Below are positions 23,301 through 36,500 of a stretch of DNA of 64,000 nucleotides, in pieces (position 1 is the stretch's first letter; the number at the start of each line of letters is the position of its first letter). Below the pieces are notes generated by a model. The model worked only from the letters and a program-made list of their open reading frames with translations. It did not search any database and was not told where the DNA came from. The position numbers and the translations under genes were made by a program. The DNA comes from Ursus arctos (lineage: Eukaryota > Chordata > Mammalia > Carnivora > Ursidae), in the NCBI RefSeq assembly GCF_023065955.2, contig NW_026622930.1:24033449-24097448 (forward strand), given 5' to 3'.

Positions 23301-26300
23301 TCTGTTCCTTTTGACAAGTGTCCAGTTAAAGTGTGTTCCCTGCACAGACATCAGCTCTCCTGTGTCAGAGGACCCCTGATTTTTTTAGCAGATTTGTTTC
23401 GTTCAGCATGAGTTACTTGGAAGATGGTCCTCCCACATTTAAAAAAAAAAAATGTTTCTTGATCTCCATCTTTCAAAAACTCCTGCTGTATTTCCCCTTT
23501 CCTCAGGCCAGAGCTTCACTCTTTTCTTCTCGAACTGGCACCCTGGAGGGAGGGGAGCCGGGAGGCTACTCTAGAAGGACTTTAATCTGTTGCTTTACAA
23601 CAGGTCCTCAAACCTCCGAACTTAAAACTCTATCCTTAGACAATGAATAGCTTTGTGATGGAAGTAGGTAACAACTTGAGATAAGGCCATTCTTCTTCTG
23701 CTTCTTTTTTTTTTTTTAATAATTCATGCACTTTAAAAAAATATTACTTAAGAAAGGAAATCTCAGACTTTTTAAAAGTACATATTGCCCCTTATTATGT
23801 GTATACGAAAGAGTTAAATCTGAGAGTTCTCTGTCTTTTATTAACCAATGGGATTAGATATTATTGTAAAACCAGTTACAGAAAATATCTGAGTTTAGAT
23901 GTTTTTGATGAGCCCCACCCAGTTCCTCTTTGAAAGAATTGGGTGAAACCCACATCCTAAAGTGTATCTTTATATTGATTTTTTAAGACTATTTTTCTGC
24001 AAAAAGCTGCCTTTTAACCCCGAGGTATATAATTCTAAGGTATGGAGTTGAGTGACCCTACCCTTTACATAAAGGACTATTGTTTCAGTGGAGGGTGAGG
24101 GAGGGCAGGAATGAAATGGTTTTGTGAAGCTTGAGGACTGTTTTTTAAAATTGATAGTAAGAAAAAAAAACAATAAAATGAGGGGAAGAGAGATAAACTG
24201 TCAAATGTATTCTGAAATTTTGCTCATATCCCAATTTTGTTTAGTTCTTTGTCTGTATGTCATTAGTTGGAATTGTTCTTTAAGCCAGAAGCTTACTGGT
24301 TCTCATTGTGCTTGTTGGAGAAACACCAACCCCCTTTGCTGTCTTTTCCAACGGAATCGACTTTAGGAATCTTTTGTGAGTAGGTCTCCTCTACTAAGTG
24401 TAATCCCCTGACCCACGGCTGCATTTCACCTCCCTATTCTCTGGGTCTTAGAGTCCAGTGCCGTGCAAAGGGTGGTGAGACTAGCACGAGGCTGGGAGGG
24501 GGTGCAGCTGTGGCCCTGCAGCCCCAGTTGGTTTCGACTGTGGCCAAGAAAGGGACGAAATTGGTTAATTTTGACCAAATCACAGAAGGGCCTCAAGCCA
24601 CAAGCTGTGCCCCTCTAGGCTGACCTCCCTGTAAGGGGTAGGACTCACCATCTTCTGTAATCTTTGTGGGATGGTCATACACACAGCCGTAAATGGACTA
24701 GTTTGTTCTCCCTTTTAAGAGCTAACATTTAGAATTTCTCCTGGGCCTGAAAGGTCCACTAGTTAAAGGTCTTTAGTCTCTTTCCACCTGGCTAACAGTG
24801 TAGAACTCCTGGAAACCTGAATTGGCTGGAAAAGGGAAGAGCACCGTCACTATAGAATCTCAGTGGTTGAAGAGAGTTGGAAGGTGAGTTGGAAGGAAGG
24901 TCATTTCATTTCTTCTGTTGTGAGCGGTAGCACATTCAGGGATTTATGTTCTTTAGAGAGCAAGTCATTGCGTTCTTTGTGCGTTGGATTGTGCTCAGGG
25001 AGCCATGATGCATGATTCTTTGGGAAGTAAGTAGGGAATGGGTGTCTAAAACCAATCACAAGCTGGGTGCTTTCCAGCAACGCCGTCTGTGATGAGTATC
25101 TTCATGGCCAAATACTCAGTCTTCACACAGAATCCTGTCCCTGGGCCCTTATTTCCATATAACTGAGAGATAAAGAGGGAGTAGGCTCCCTCCATTTCTC
25201 TCTGATGTCTTGATTATTTACCATATTGTTTAGCATTGGCAGAATGGTATCTAAGGCCTCTGTTTACCTGATTAACCAGAATTGATTAACAGTGTTTGTT
25301 GAGAGGGTAAGGCAGTCAGCTTCCGTTAGAAGTAGGACCGGGGAGGGATTGTGACTTACAGTCCCATATTGGGATAGCTGGGAGATTTGTGGGGCTGTCT
25401 AGTCGTCAGTTGGAACTCTTGTGAACCTCACCAAGTGAATGAAGGAGGATGTGTCAGTGAGATACTGATGAAGACAACAAATTATTTGAGTTGAGTAATA
25501 AATAGAGCAAGCCTTCCATCTACAGGAACTGTTGTCTGTCACTGGCTATACAGGCAACTGTAATGTGAGTTTGGGGCTCCTCAGTGTTCTCAGAAGTAGA
25601 AGAACCGCCTGGGAGTTGGTTCTCGGTGGCTGCTTTCCTGGAGAAGGGGGAGGCACCCAGAAAAACACTGCTTTGGCTCAGTGGGTACCTGGTGATGGTC
25701 AGTGTCACCCCTTTGCTCTGTCTAACCCATCCAGCACCTGTGAGCACTCCTTTGATATCTACGGAGTTATTTAGATTCTGAGGTTCGGGCAGGATTTGGG
25801 ACCCAAAGGGTGAGAGAAACTTTGCTAAGTGTCGTGTGGCCGGATTTCAGAAATCACTGCTCCCTCTGAAGTGTTGCATTGTCCCTGCCTGAGCCACGAA
25901 TGCCACACAAAGCCCCTGCTGTTTGAATCTATTGTCATTAAGCTAAGAAAACCCAGTTGCCCAGAGCCTTGGGATGGAGTTCATTTACAAATAGTCGTTC
26001 CCTCACAAACTAAGTCCAAAAGTAAGATGCTGGCTTTGAAATTATTTGTGGTCCTGGTCACTGGTTTGAACTCATGATCTGATTGCCATTATATGTACTT
26101 TGATTTCTTTTAGGCCCCAGGCATGTGGACCAGAGTTAATTTCATGGCTCTTCTTTACCCTGAGACTTGAGGAGAAGGTGTCTCAGAAATCTAGATATAT
26201 AGGCTTAAATTCCATAGTTTTCTGTCCCTTTAAGTACTTATTTAAGGGTCAAATAATATATGTGAAATGATCTATATAGCAACTAAAAGTTGCTATATAA

Positions 26301-27415
26301 GGTCATGAGCAAGTCTGGAGTTTAGGTTTGGAATATTCTAGCATATAGGGTTCCAGAAGAGCCCTTAGCTAACAGTCAGCTTTAGGAGTTCTCTTCCTGA
26401 ACTCATTTCTTCACTCAGGTTTGATATCTCTCCGTCGAAAACGTTCCTTGTTGTTGTTGTTGTTGATTTTTAGGTTCAGGCCAAGAATCGTCTGGAAAAC
26501 ATTATCTTAATTCCTTCTCTCATGTCCTAATTAGTACATTTTACTAAGAAATTCTATATTAAAAACTCTACTGACATCCGTTTCTGAGATTATTGTCCCA
26601 TAAGTGAAGTTGTTTTTATTTAATCAAGCTGAATTATTTCCATTTAGCCACGTTCAAGAGCAAGTCAAGTCTAGAGAAAGCCATCCTGTAACCCATGACT
26701 CTGGCATACCCATTCACCCTTAGTGATGGGAAGCATTTTGAAATTCTCAGGAGAAATTTGCTTTGTAATCGAAGTGATGGATTTTGAGAAAGCCGGACTT
26801 TGGGTAAGGATACTTGGAAGAGAGGGAGGTGCTTGCAGACTTCCCGAACTACTTCATGCCATTTAGCTTGTATTCCTGAAAGGCCTGGTTTGGTGCCATG
26901 CACTGAGATCTGTCGGTTGATTCAAAGATGAGTATGCTTTCTTGGCAATATTTAAGCAATTGGCAACCACAAAGGCATTCTTTCCTTACTGTTCTCTACC
27001 GTGCGTTGGCACTGATGTTACAGAAAGGGGTCCGGAAGGGAAACGGTGTCGCCGTCTTTTCTTTAAAGTAGAAAATAGCCCAACAAGTCATTTATTGCAG
27101 TCATCTTGTTTTACGTATCCCCAGAGAAACGCTGTCAACATTTCCTGTGATTTCTAAGAGCTCCGTACCAAATTGTCATTCAATCGTTTTGTCCTGCTGA
27201 GTGGGTTTTCCTTTAAAATACCTTCTCTTACCACCCTGTGGCACTGAATGTGTTGCTGTGATACACAGATGATTCCTGAGCTATGGGTCTTTAAATAGCT
27301 CAGTTCTTGTGTTTTTATATTATGTAACAGTTTTGTGATGCTTTTGTGCATTTCTCTTTGTCTTCTCTTCCAAGTTTTGAAATCTGTCCTAAATAAACTT
27401 TTTCACTATGCACCT
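20358..27415 (+). other. TMED8: Probable long TMED8 3' UTR
   Basis: This stretch follows the TMED8 stop and contains no recognisable exon, SINE, L1 or LTR for about 7 kb. Candidate poly(A) signals AATAAA occur at 23003, 24172, 25497 and 27392. The last is followed within 30 bp by a T/GT-rich stretch (GTTTGAGTTCTATCTT) and is the best distal end. The boundary is inferred from signal context and repeat depletion, not from transcripts. Confidence 0.5.
27392..27397 (+). terminator. TMED8: Candidate distal poly(A) signal of TMED8
   Basis: A canonical AATAAA lies in CCTAAATAAACTTTTTCACT, with GT/T-rich sequence about 25-40 bp downstream. It is the last such signal before repeat-bearing DNA resumes. 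Confidence 0.45.
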
Positions 27416-28240
27416 GAAACGTTTGAGTTCTATCTTAATGAACCTGATTTACATTTTACATTTTTTAATTCATCTCTGCATTCCTCCTAGACAAAAGGTA
27501 TTCTATAAACCTATATGAATTATTCTGTAATCTATTGATTATAAAAATTTAAGAAAAATCAACAATTAAGAAAAAAATTGAGAATGAGATTAATGACAGA
27601 TCTTTCAACTGTGTTTAAATTCATGGCAGAGTATTACAAAATGGGAACCGGGTTTGGCCCAAGGGCAGAAAAAGTGGGTTTAGAGCGATGATCACTAAAT
27701 AGAACATTATACAGTTTAATCAGTATCTGGTGGTTTCCAGTGATGTTCATTTTCCAATGAACTTCCTGTGTTCAAATTTGGAACTGGTACGTTGGACACC
27801 AGGGTAATCATGAACACGGTCTGGGTGATATTAATTCAGTCTATTTTCATTTCAAAAATGACGTCCTAAGATGTCTTAGACATCTCTTAAAATGCTGCCT
27901 GTGCACGTCTCTGGCGTTTATTACAAAATGACAAAGACTCCTAATCTGAGCAGGAAGGGTACCACTGAAAGCTTTTCCTCAGTGATATGTGTGGTTCTAT
28001 GAAAAGCCTGTTAGATCTTTCTCTGCTTTCCTTGCAACATAGTTTAGAGGCTGGTGTATAAAGGAGGAAGAGATTAGAAATAATTGTGAGTTAAATGAAT
28101 ATAATCCGTCCACCAAACTACAGCACAACCAGTAAAAAGCCCGGGCGGACTACATGGATCTAGAGGTCTTTAATGAGTTATGTCTGGGTATGCTGCGTGT
28201 AATATGTCACCGCTAACACATAACACATTGAAGTTTATTT

Positions 28241-28360
28241 TATTTATTCATTTTTAAAGATTTTAGTTTTACGTACTCTCTACACCCAAGGTGGGGCTTG
28301 AATGCACAACCGCAAGATCAAGAGTTGCATGCTCCACTGCCTGAGTCAGCCAGGTGCCCC
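28241..28360 (-). mobile_element. Short CAN-type SINE
   Basis: Antisense; TTTTTAAAGATTTTAGTTTT, GGTGGGGCTTGAATGCACAA and CAGCCAGGTGCCCC; related to the 11745 element. Confidence 0.75.
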
Positions 28361-28402
28361 ATACTGAAGGTTACTTTTTAACTTTTAAAGGCACTCCTAT
28401 CA

Positions 28403-28581
28403 GGGGCTCCTGGGTGGCTCAGTTGGTTAAGCGTCTGACTCTCGATTTTGGCTCAGGTCATGATCTCAGGGTCGTGAGACTGAGTCCTGCTTTGAGCTCC
28501 ATGCTGGGCCCAGAGGCTGCTTGAGATTCTCTGCCTCTCCCTTTCCCTCTGCCCCTCTCCCTGTTCTCTCTCTCTGAAATA

Positions 28582-28629
<48 letters not shown>

Positions 28630-28631
28630 AA
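28403..28631 (+). mobile_element. CAN SINE with (AAAT)n tail
   Basis: GGGGCTCCTGGGTGGCTCAG start. The tail expands into about twelve AAAT units at 28579-28627. Confidence 0.93.
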
Positions 28632-28878
28632 AATGACAGACTATGGACTCTGGGAAACAAACTGAGGGCTTCAGAGGGGAGGGGGTGGGGGATTGGGATA
28701 GGCCAGTGATGGGTATTAAGGAGGGCACGTATCACATGGTGCACTGGGTATTACACGCAAGTAATGAATCATGGAACATTACATCAAAAACGAGGGATGT
28801 ACTGTATGGTGACTAACATAATAAAAAAATATTATTAAAAATAAATAAGTAAATAAATAAATAAAATAAAAATGACAG
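28632..28878 (+). mobile_element. Carnivore L1 3' end
   Basis: GACTATGGACTCTGGGAAAC, AAGGAGGGCACGTATCACAT, TGTACTGTATGGTGACTAAC and an A-rich tail. It directly abuts the SINE. The outer repeat GGCACTCCTRTCA is at 28390-28402 and 28879-28891. Confidence 0.85.
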
Positions 28879-29520
28879 GGCACTCCTGTCATTTCACTGA
28901 CCGTGACCCAGCTCGGGATTACACGCTGCAGCGCTTGACATTCCATCTGATGTGCTTTAACCCATGAGGTTCTGGCTAAATTCTGCGGCCATGTTACTTC
29001 ACAGGTTCTCCCAAAGTGGAATGATGCCTGCTGGTGACTTTGGAATCGAGAACCAAATAAGTTATGTTTAAAAGTTAGGAGGAGCCGATACAATGAGTCC
29101 TTAGGAGTATGTGTATGAGCCGCGTGGTCAGTAAGCTTACTACTTCCCTCAACGGATATGTATTTTGCTTTGGAACAAAATCCTATATAGTCTGCTTTGT
29201 CCTCAAGTATTTCCTGGCAGCTCCTCTTTACTGTTTTCATCCTTTTAGGAGGATTTCCCACTTCTTAAGCAGTGAAAGACCCTTTGCACTAATTGGCAGC
29301 ATCAGGCCACTCCAGCGTCTGCCCGTCATCCCCTGGGCCCGCTCCCACCGTGGCTGCAGAACAGGTCTCCCTGTGGCCTCTGACGTCCAGAGTCAGGGAT
29401 CTGCCAATTGTTCTCCACAGACCTGACAACTGAGGTGGAAATGAAGGACTTTTACCACCCACTCAGCCTGTGGAGAGAGGCCCCTGCTGGAAAATATCCC
29501 CTAGACAGGTGATGGTTTTG

Positions 29521-29568
29521 TTTTGTTTTGTTTTGTTTTTTTATTATTTTATTATTTTATTTTTTTAT
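29521..29568 (-). mobile_element. Body-less poly(A) insertion (T-rich on +)
   Basis: A 48-bp TTTTG/TTATT tract flanked by perfect 15-bp direct repeats CAGGTGATGGTTTTG (29506-29520, 29569-29583). It looks like a retro-insertion with only the tail left. Confidence 0.6.
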
Positions 29569-30585
29569 CAGGTGATGGTTTTGAATCGAGAGATACCTCC
29601 GACCCCTGAAAACAAGAACTTAGTTGCAGACCAGGAAGTCACAGAAGAGGTAGTCTTCAAAACCCTTTAGAGAAGCCTAATTATTGCTAAGTCTCACAGC
29701 CATTTGGTCTGACCAGTCTGAGCACTTAGGGCAATTTTTGCTCCTTCATGATCTTCTAGGGCCCCCAAAGAGGAGAGACATTCCAGGAGGGGAGGGGGTT
29801 GCCAGCCATGGCTGTACAGGAAGGACAGGTTTCCATCTAACAAGCACTTACGGAACAAGGCTAGCCACCTTGCACGGCACGGGGGTAACGGGGGGTCAGG
29901 AGTGCAGCCCTAGAGATGCTGGAGGGAACTCTGCTCTCAGGCAGGGAAGATGGTTAGAAATTCTCTCACTCCCTGGAGCACAGCTGAGTTCCTCTAGGAA
30001 TAAAGAGGGTTCTCCTGTCTCCCATGTGTCCAGCCACAGATCCCCAGAGGAGGATTCCCAATGCTGGAACCAGCAAAGTCTCGGGTCTCCACATCCCTCA
30101 ACAGCAGGTCAAGCTAACCATGCTGTGACCTGGACTCCACGGAGGGCCCAGGGTTGGAACACAGAGTGACAGCCTCTCTCTGACTCAAAACTGTAAGCCC
30201 AGAAACCAGACCGCTCTCCTTTCTCATAAGCTGTGGTCCTTCGGCAAGGCCAGAGCCTCTGCGCATCCCAGCACCCCTCTCCACACACTCCTACCCCAGT
30301 TCACCCTGAGGCGGGGGCTGCCTGGGCCTGCCTTGTCTTGCAGCCCCCCAATGCCACCACTTCCTCACAGGCCCGGCCCCCCGAAGCCTGCGGGAGACAC
30401 CCAAGTCGTTGTAGGCCCTGGAGAGCCCAGGCACTCTCCTCAGGTCTAGGCGAAGAAGGTAGCAAGGATGATCCCCAGCCCCGGTCCTGAGACGAGCCTG
30501 TGGTGCTACCAGCTGTGTGGAGCTCTCCGAGGTTCAGGTTCTAGCTTTAAAAGACAAAAGTCTCCTTTATGAAAACATCGTGAGA

Positions 30586-30764
30586 TAAGTTGTTAAGTGT
30601 CTGCCTTCGGCTCGGGTCATGATCTCAGGGTCCTGGGACCGAGCCCCACATTGGGCTCCCTGCTCAGCGGGAAGCCTGCTTCTCCCTCTCCCACTCCCTC
30701 TGCTTATCTCTCTCTGTCTCTCTCTCTGTCACATAAATAAATAAAATCTTAAAAAAAAAAAAAA
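30586..30764 (+). mobile_element. 5'-truncated CAN SINE
   Basis: Begins in the middle of the tRNA-related part (AGTTGTTAAGTGTCTGCC) and runs to the poly-A. Confidence 0.88.
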
Positions 30765-32659
30765 GGAAGATGGACCACTGTCCTCGTAAAGCCAGTGCAG
30801 CCGAGAGCCACAAAGTTTAGTCACTTCCTCTGAGTGGTGCAGATAATCCATGTGGGATGCTTGCAGGAACCCAGCACGTTCCAGGTGAGTCACCCCAGAG
30901 GAGCCCAGGGTGAGTTTCTCTGGCTTGGACACATTTCTGTTTTTGTGGGGGACGGTCGGGTTTGTCTGAGTTTGGGGGTGGAGGCTCACCCAGGAAGGAG
31001 AGCCTCAGAAATGGGACTCCAAGGATCTCTGCTGAGCCCAGAGGAAAACCCACAACACTTGTTCTCTCTCCTCCCAGCCCCCCACAGCTGATGTTCAATG
31101 TACATCCGACATATACCAGAAAACTGTTGACCTAGAGGACCGGAACTATGGGAACTTTGAGAAAAATTAATGTAAAGTGAGTTTTGTGCAACAGACGAGG
31201 GATGGTTTCGATAATGTTTTGACAACAGAGGCTGTATCACCACTTTACCTGATTTAGGTTTCCTTACAATCCATTAGGCTTTTGCCACCAGTTTCAGGAT
31301 GGCTGATAGAGTCTCCGGTTCGAGTTAATACTCTGACAGTGTCTAGGAGAAGACCTGAGCTGAAATACGGCAACTCCCAGAAGTCATCTTGGATTGGACA
31401 GACAAGCAGATAGGTAACAGACTAAGCATGCTGAACAGGAGAGTTCCAAGTGACCAAGTAAACGTCCCAGAGGAAGTGAGGGACAAGAGCTCAGGAAGAG
31501 CAAGGGCCATGTCTGCCACATTCCCAGTCACAAGGCCACACATTCCAGCTCCCAGGTGGGGAAGTCACTGGGGAAGGCTCACTGCAAGCTGATGGACTGA
31601 ATGGCAGGGGTGGCGAGCCCATTACTAGCTGGAGAAGGACAGCCACCAGTTTTCTTCCAGGAAAACCCATTCACCCCCTCAGTGTAACGAGTTTTCTCTA
31701 GAATCATTCGGGGCAGGGGAAGCAGTCTCAGGTTGTCTGTCCCTGTACCGTGTCCTGGATGCGGACTCTATCCAGTTCCCTTACTTCCCAGAAGTCTCTT
31801 GTCTGTTGCCTGGAGATGGCACTGGGAGGAGGAAGGGGTGGAAGGTGGTAACCTCAGCAGTGGTGGAAACCAGCTCCGATCATCTGGGCTCCCAAAAGCG
31901 CCTGCCGGAGGGGGGCAGAGCAGCCGCCTCCTTCTTCCCTGGCAAGTGGCAGCAGCACCCCATCTGGCCTTGCGCACTCACTGCTCCTCGCCCATCCCAC
32001 TGCCTCTCCAGGGCCAGCCTCCTCTGCCAGGGGTTCCTGCTGTCTTACACTCTACTGGGCCTTTATTCACCTTCAACTTCCAACGTCCAAATCAGGTGCA
32101 AGTCCTGATCCCTGGGCTGAGATTAGTCTCTTGAGTCAAGGTTTCCTGGAGAGAGCCCAGGTGGGAGCTTCACCCAGCCAGGCAAGTCTGGAGGAAGCTG
32201 GGGGAAAGATGGCGGCGGGGCAGGAGGAGCCACCGAGTCGCCCTCATCCCTGCTCTGTCTCACGTACCGCCCTGTGCTTGTTTCTGGCTCTGCCAGGACC
32301 AGCGCGTCTCAGGAGCAAGAGTGGCCCGCTTTGGTCACCCTAAAGCCTGGAGCCCAAGTTCAGGAAAGAAAGGCCACAAAGGAGCCCAGGAGGATGGGAG
32401 AACTAGGTGCCCTGGGATCAGGGCTGAAGAAATGGGACTCACGACTGAGAGCAGTGGCTTCCATTTGAACCAGACACTTCTGATTTCACTATTTAAGCCT
32501 TAGCCATGCAGGGGAAATGAAATCTCAGGTACAGGATGGAGAAGTCATCTTGTTCCACTTCCAGAAGGGACCTCAAGGTAAGCTGCTACCTGGGTGGGGT
32601 CCGGAGCCAGCCCAGGCAGTGGCGGGTCACGCTGCCCATGGAGGAGCCTGCCTCCGGTT

Positions 32660-33418
32660 CCCAGGGCCCTTCATGATGGGATTTATTCCAAGTGCCTCCT
32701 CCTGGGACTGGTCCGGAGGCCGCTGGCCCTGAAGGTGTGGGACTGGGTTGAGAGGGCCAGCTTCCCCCTCCGTGCCCCAGTGGAACACTTACTGGTACCA
32801 TTCTAGCCCTGGGAACTCGGCTGGTCACAAAATGCTTTCTTTCCTGCTGCTTCTATCTGTTCTCTTCTGGATCTGACCGGATTCTCTCTGGCAGGATTTT
32901 GGACTTGTTTCTCTCCCGGCCCAGATTCAGGGATTCCAGCTAAGAAGAGTGTTCGTCTTCTGGAACGCAACTTAGCCTTAACTGACCAGTCTGGAGGCTG
33001 GGCTTCAGTTTAATGATCACGTTTCGATGTGGGCGTTCTCGGGACTCAGGCACAGCCGCGGGGTTGGGAAGAGGCGCGCAGGCTCCCTTACGTCTCTGGT
33101 GAACCCGCCAAGCATTTTAGGCTACATTCTCACCTCATCTTCACGACTGCCCCACGACACAGGCGACCGATCATGTTCCTGCCCCCTTTCCTCCCAGCAT
33201 CCTCTCCCCCACCCTACCCACACTGGACAGATGAGGGGACTGAGGCACAAAGAGGTTCAGTGGGAAGGCGGATCCAGGGCTAGCGTCCAAGTTCAAGGAG
33301 TTCGGGTCTCCTGCTTCTCCAGTGAGTGCGTGCTTGTTTCCAGGCCTGTTCAGCCACCCCCAGCTTCTGCTTCTGCACCCTCTCCCTGCCCCCTCCCCCA
33401 TGGGGCACAGTCGGAGAG
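32660..33418 (-). other. GSTZ1: GSTZ1 3' UTR with candidate poly(A) signals
   Basis: On the minus strand beyond the stop there is an ATTAAA at 33014-33009 and an AATAAA at 32687-32682. Either gives a UTR of about 0.4-0.75 kb, reasonable for this gene. A MIR-like fragment lies inside (about 33120-33310). Extent is inferred. Confidence 0.4.
33120..33310 (-). repeat. MIR-like fragment
   Basis: ACAGATGAGGGGACTGAGGC, ACAAAGAGGTTCAGTGGGAA and GTCCAAGTTCAAGG, antisense order. Confidence 0.5.
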
Positions 33419-33545
33419 CTAGGCCCTCAGTTCAGGGGGTGTGTCTGGCTGCCGGCAGGGGTGAGACACTTGGAAAGCCTCCAAGGCCATTAGGGTCTTG
33501 TTGATGCGGCTGATGGTAGGGTAGGGAGTGAGATCCACCTTGAAC
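33419..33545 (-). CDS. GSTZ1: GSTZ1 last coding exon
   Basis: Acceptor CTCTGCCACAG|GTTC; stop TAG at 33421-33419. Encodes [20 protein letters not shown] then [20 protein letters not shown] and A (to 216). Confidence 0.96.
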
Positions 33546-36500
33546 CTGTGGCAGAGAAACACCTGTCTAACACCATCTCAACACCAGTTCTGCCGGGGCC
33601 CAGGGAGACTGCCCTGGGGGCAGCGAGGGACACACAGAGGCAGGCTGGAGAGGCCCTGGGGGCTGACCAGGGAAGGACCAGGAAGTTGCCCGGCCACGTG
33701 GGGACCTTATTCACAGGCGGCTCTGCGGATGGGCGGGTCTCATGCAGTAAGTCTAGCATCTCTGCTGCTTCTGTTCCTATTCCAAGCCATGGCTATTCAC
33801 AGAGAACCTACTACGTGTAAGGCACAGTGCTCACCATTTACATACACAGATAATCTCTCCACCCATGTCATAAGCTTCTCTAGGGGCAGTGAATGTGTCA
33901 TAACCCCTGTGTCCCAACGGGGCCTGGTGTGATGCCTTCCACAGAGGTGCTCTCTCATGCCTCACTGAAGGGCTGATGGACGACAGCAGAGGAGAGCTCC
34001 CTGCCAGGCACGGACACAGCAAGTCGGGGGGAGCAGGCTCTTGGGGTGGTTTCTTCGAGGGGTATCTACCAGGCGAGCCGCCGTCTCTTAGGAGCAGAGG
34101 CTAGACAGGATCAGATGGACCATGATGGGCCTGGTAGGGGGCGTTCCACTGATGTCTGCCGCCTGTCTCTTCCAGGCCACAGGGGCGGGGGGGGGGGGGG
34201 GCTGCCACAGGGGGCTCCTTGGCCAGTTTGGGAGAGTGTCTGCGTGAGAGGCTTCCCCAGTAGCTGAAGTTAGGGCCTGACTGTGGGAGGAGGCTGGGCA
34301 TTCTGAGGGGAGGAACCAGGTGGAAGAGGGACGGTGGCAGGGCTCTCTCTTACCTTTCTGCGTTTGCCACCTGAGGCACTAAGCAGAGATCAGCCATGGA
34401 CACCTGAAAGAGGGTTGGGTGGGTCTGCATCCGGGTGTGTGTCCCCGACTCACCGGCTGCACTGGGTGTGTCCCCTGGGGTGCCAGCCCCTGACATTTCT
34501 GTCTGCTTCTGGCTCTTCCTCCCCACCCCCACTGCCCCACCTCTCTCCTCCTCCCCCCTGGGCCTGTCTGGGTCTGTCCTCAGAGCTGCCATGCTTCTCC
34601 CAGGCCAGGTTCCAGTTGTCCTGACAACCAAGTCTGGGGGTGGCCAGAGGTCTGATTGTCTCAGTGGATCTTACTGTGCTTGTTAAAAACCACCAGCATA
34701 AGCACTGAGGGCTCCCAGCAGGGAGGAGACATCTCAGGATGAGATAGGAGGCCCTGGAACAACAGTTATGACCTTGGTGCTCTCCCCACCCCCACGCCTC
34801 CTCCAGAAGCTCTCTGGCCTGCCCCTGCCCCTGCCCCCGGGGTGGAGGGAGAAGGCTGCTGTGGGAAGGCCGGGGGAGGGCTTACCTCGTCTCCCACACA
34901 GTACTTCCCTGCTGTGCTCCACAGGACCTGCTCCAGAGCTGTGGGGAGGCCACGCGGATAATCTTACTCAGGGCACAGAATGGACCTCGGCCCCCACAGT
35001 TCTGAAATGGGCAGCTCTCTGAGTGACAGGCTGGGGCATGTGTGCTAGAGGGAATGTGCCAACAAGATCTGGAGAGAGTTCATGGGGACGTGGGGACAGA
35101 TGATGTTCTCCTGGGCTCCTCGAGCCCAGCTGCCATTCCCTCCCCGAGAAGGGACAAGATCCACCACTGGCCAAGGCAGCAGCTCTCACGCGGATGGGCT
35201 GGTGCGTTACTAGCCTTTGGTTCCTGGCTGGAGTGGGCAGGGAGGCAGAGTGTGGACCATCCAGCTCCAAAGGGTTGTGGGCCTCAGGTACTGAGGTTCT
35301 CGGAAGTGCCCGAGGTTGAGGCGAGATCTGGATGCCATCCAGCCCTACTGCCTCCTCAACCCTGCGCCCCTACCCTCACCCATGCCATTGTCAGGAGCAA
35401 AGAGCCTGGGAGGCTGTGTCAGATGCCCAGGGCCCTCGGCACCAGGGCCATTTCTCTGAGCGGTCACAGGGTGGCCTGAAGGGGGAAGGACTCACCGTTA
35501 AAGCCAGAACGGATGGCCTTCTGGGCCCAGGTCAGCTGGTTCTCCTGTCCCACTTGCTTCAGGACAGACAGGTTCTATGCAACCAAGGATAATCAGTGAC
35601 CGGCTCTGGGAGCCAGGCTGGGCCTGACCCCCGGCCATGCCCCCTCAGGGAAGCTCAGTTCCCACCCCCCTGGCTGTCCATCTGTCCTCTCCTGGACTCC
35701 ATGAGCCCCCTCTCCCCATTAGGGCACTGGGAGGGGGTGAGTGACCCCAGCAGCCACCTTCTCAAGTTGCTCGAATGGTCCGTTACCTGGAAGCTTGTGG
35801 CCCTGGCAGAGACGTGCAAGGGTCGGGGCACAGGGCGCTGCTGTGACTTTTAAGTGTGTGGCCATGACCTAAGGCCCATCTCCCCTGCATCCAACTCATC
35901 TCCCTTACATGGCTCCCCATGGGGGGGGCGGTGCGGTGCAGCACAGGGGCGGGGCTTGGAGGAGGAGCATAGGAGTGGCTTCAGGAGATCTGGGCTCTGG
36001 TTCCATCCTTACAGCCCTGGAGCCATTTCACTTCTGAACTTTGGCTTCCTCATCTGTGAAATGGGGCTGTCTGTCTGCCCCAACTTCCTTTGTTAAACAA
36101 GACAAGCTAACACGGGGATGGGGGCACAGTGCACAGTTGGGGGGCCTGGGTTGCTCTGGCATACTTAGCTGAATGACTCTGCAAAGTCCCTCCGCCTTTC
36201 TGGGGCTATTTCCTCATTTGCAAAGTCAGGGGTTAACACAGATGAATCACTTGAATACTTCTTTTTTTTTTTTAACCAGTGAAAACTTTAAAAAGTAAAA
36301 TCTTTTGGGGCGCCTGGGTGGCACAGCGGTTAAGGGTCTGCCTTCGGCTCAGGGTGTGATCCCGGCGTTATGGGATCGAGCCCCACATCAGGCTCCTCCG
36401 CTATGAGCCTGCTTCTTCCTCTCCCACTCCCCCTGCTTGTGTTCCCTCTCTCGCTGGCTATCTCTCTCTGTCAAATAAGTAAATAAAATCTTTAAAAAAA

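Larger units (their letters stand above)
27416..32659. other. Intergenic DNA between the converging TMED8 and GSTZ1 genes
   Basis: Contains three SINEs, one L1 3' end, a (AAAT)n tract and a body-less T-rich insertion near 29.5 kb. Open frames here lack splice context or recognisable protein motifs. No gene is supported. Confidence 0.6.

Noticed and set aside
28579..28627. (AAAT)n tract as a CRISPR-like or tandem array
   Set aside because: It is the expanded tail of a SINE; the units are 4 bp with no spacers.
29684..30169. 161-codon plus-strand open frame between TMED8 and GSTZ1
   Set aside because: No recognisable motif, no promoter or splice signals, low-complexity tail; probably chance.
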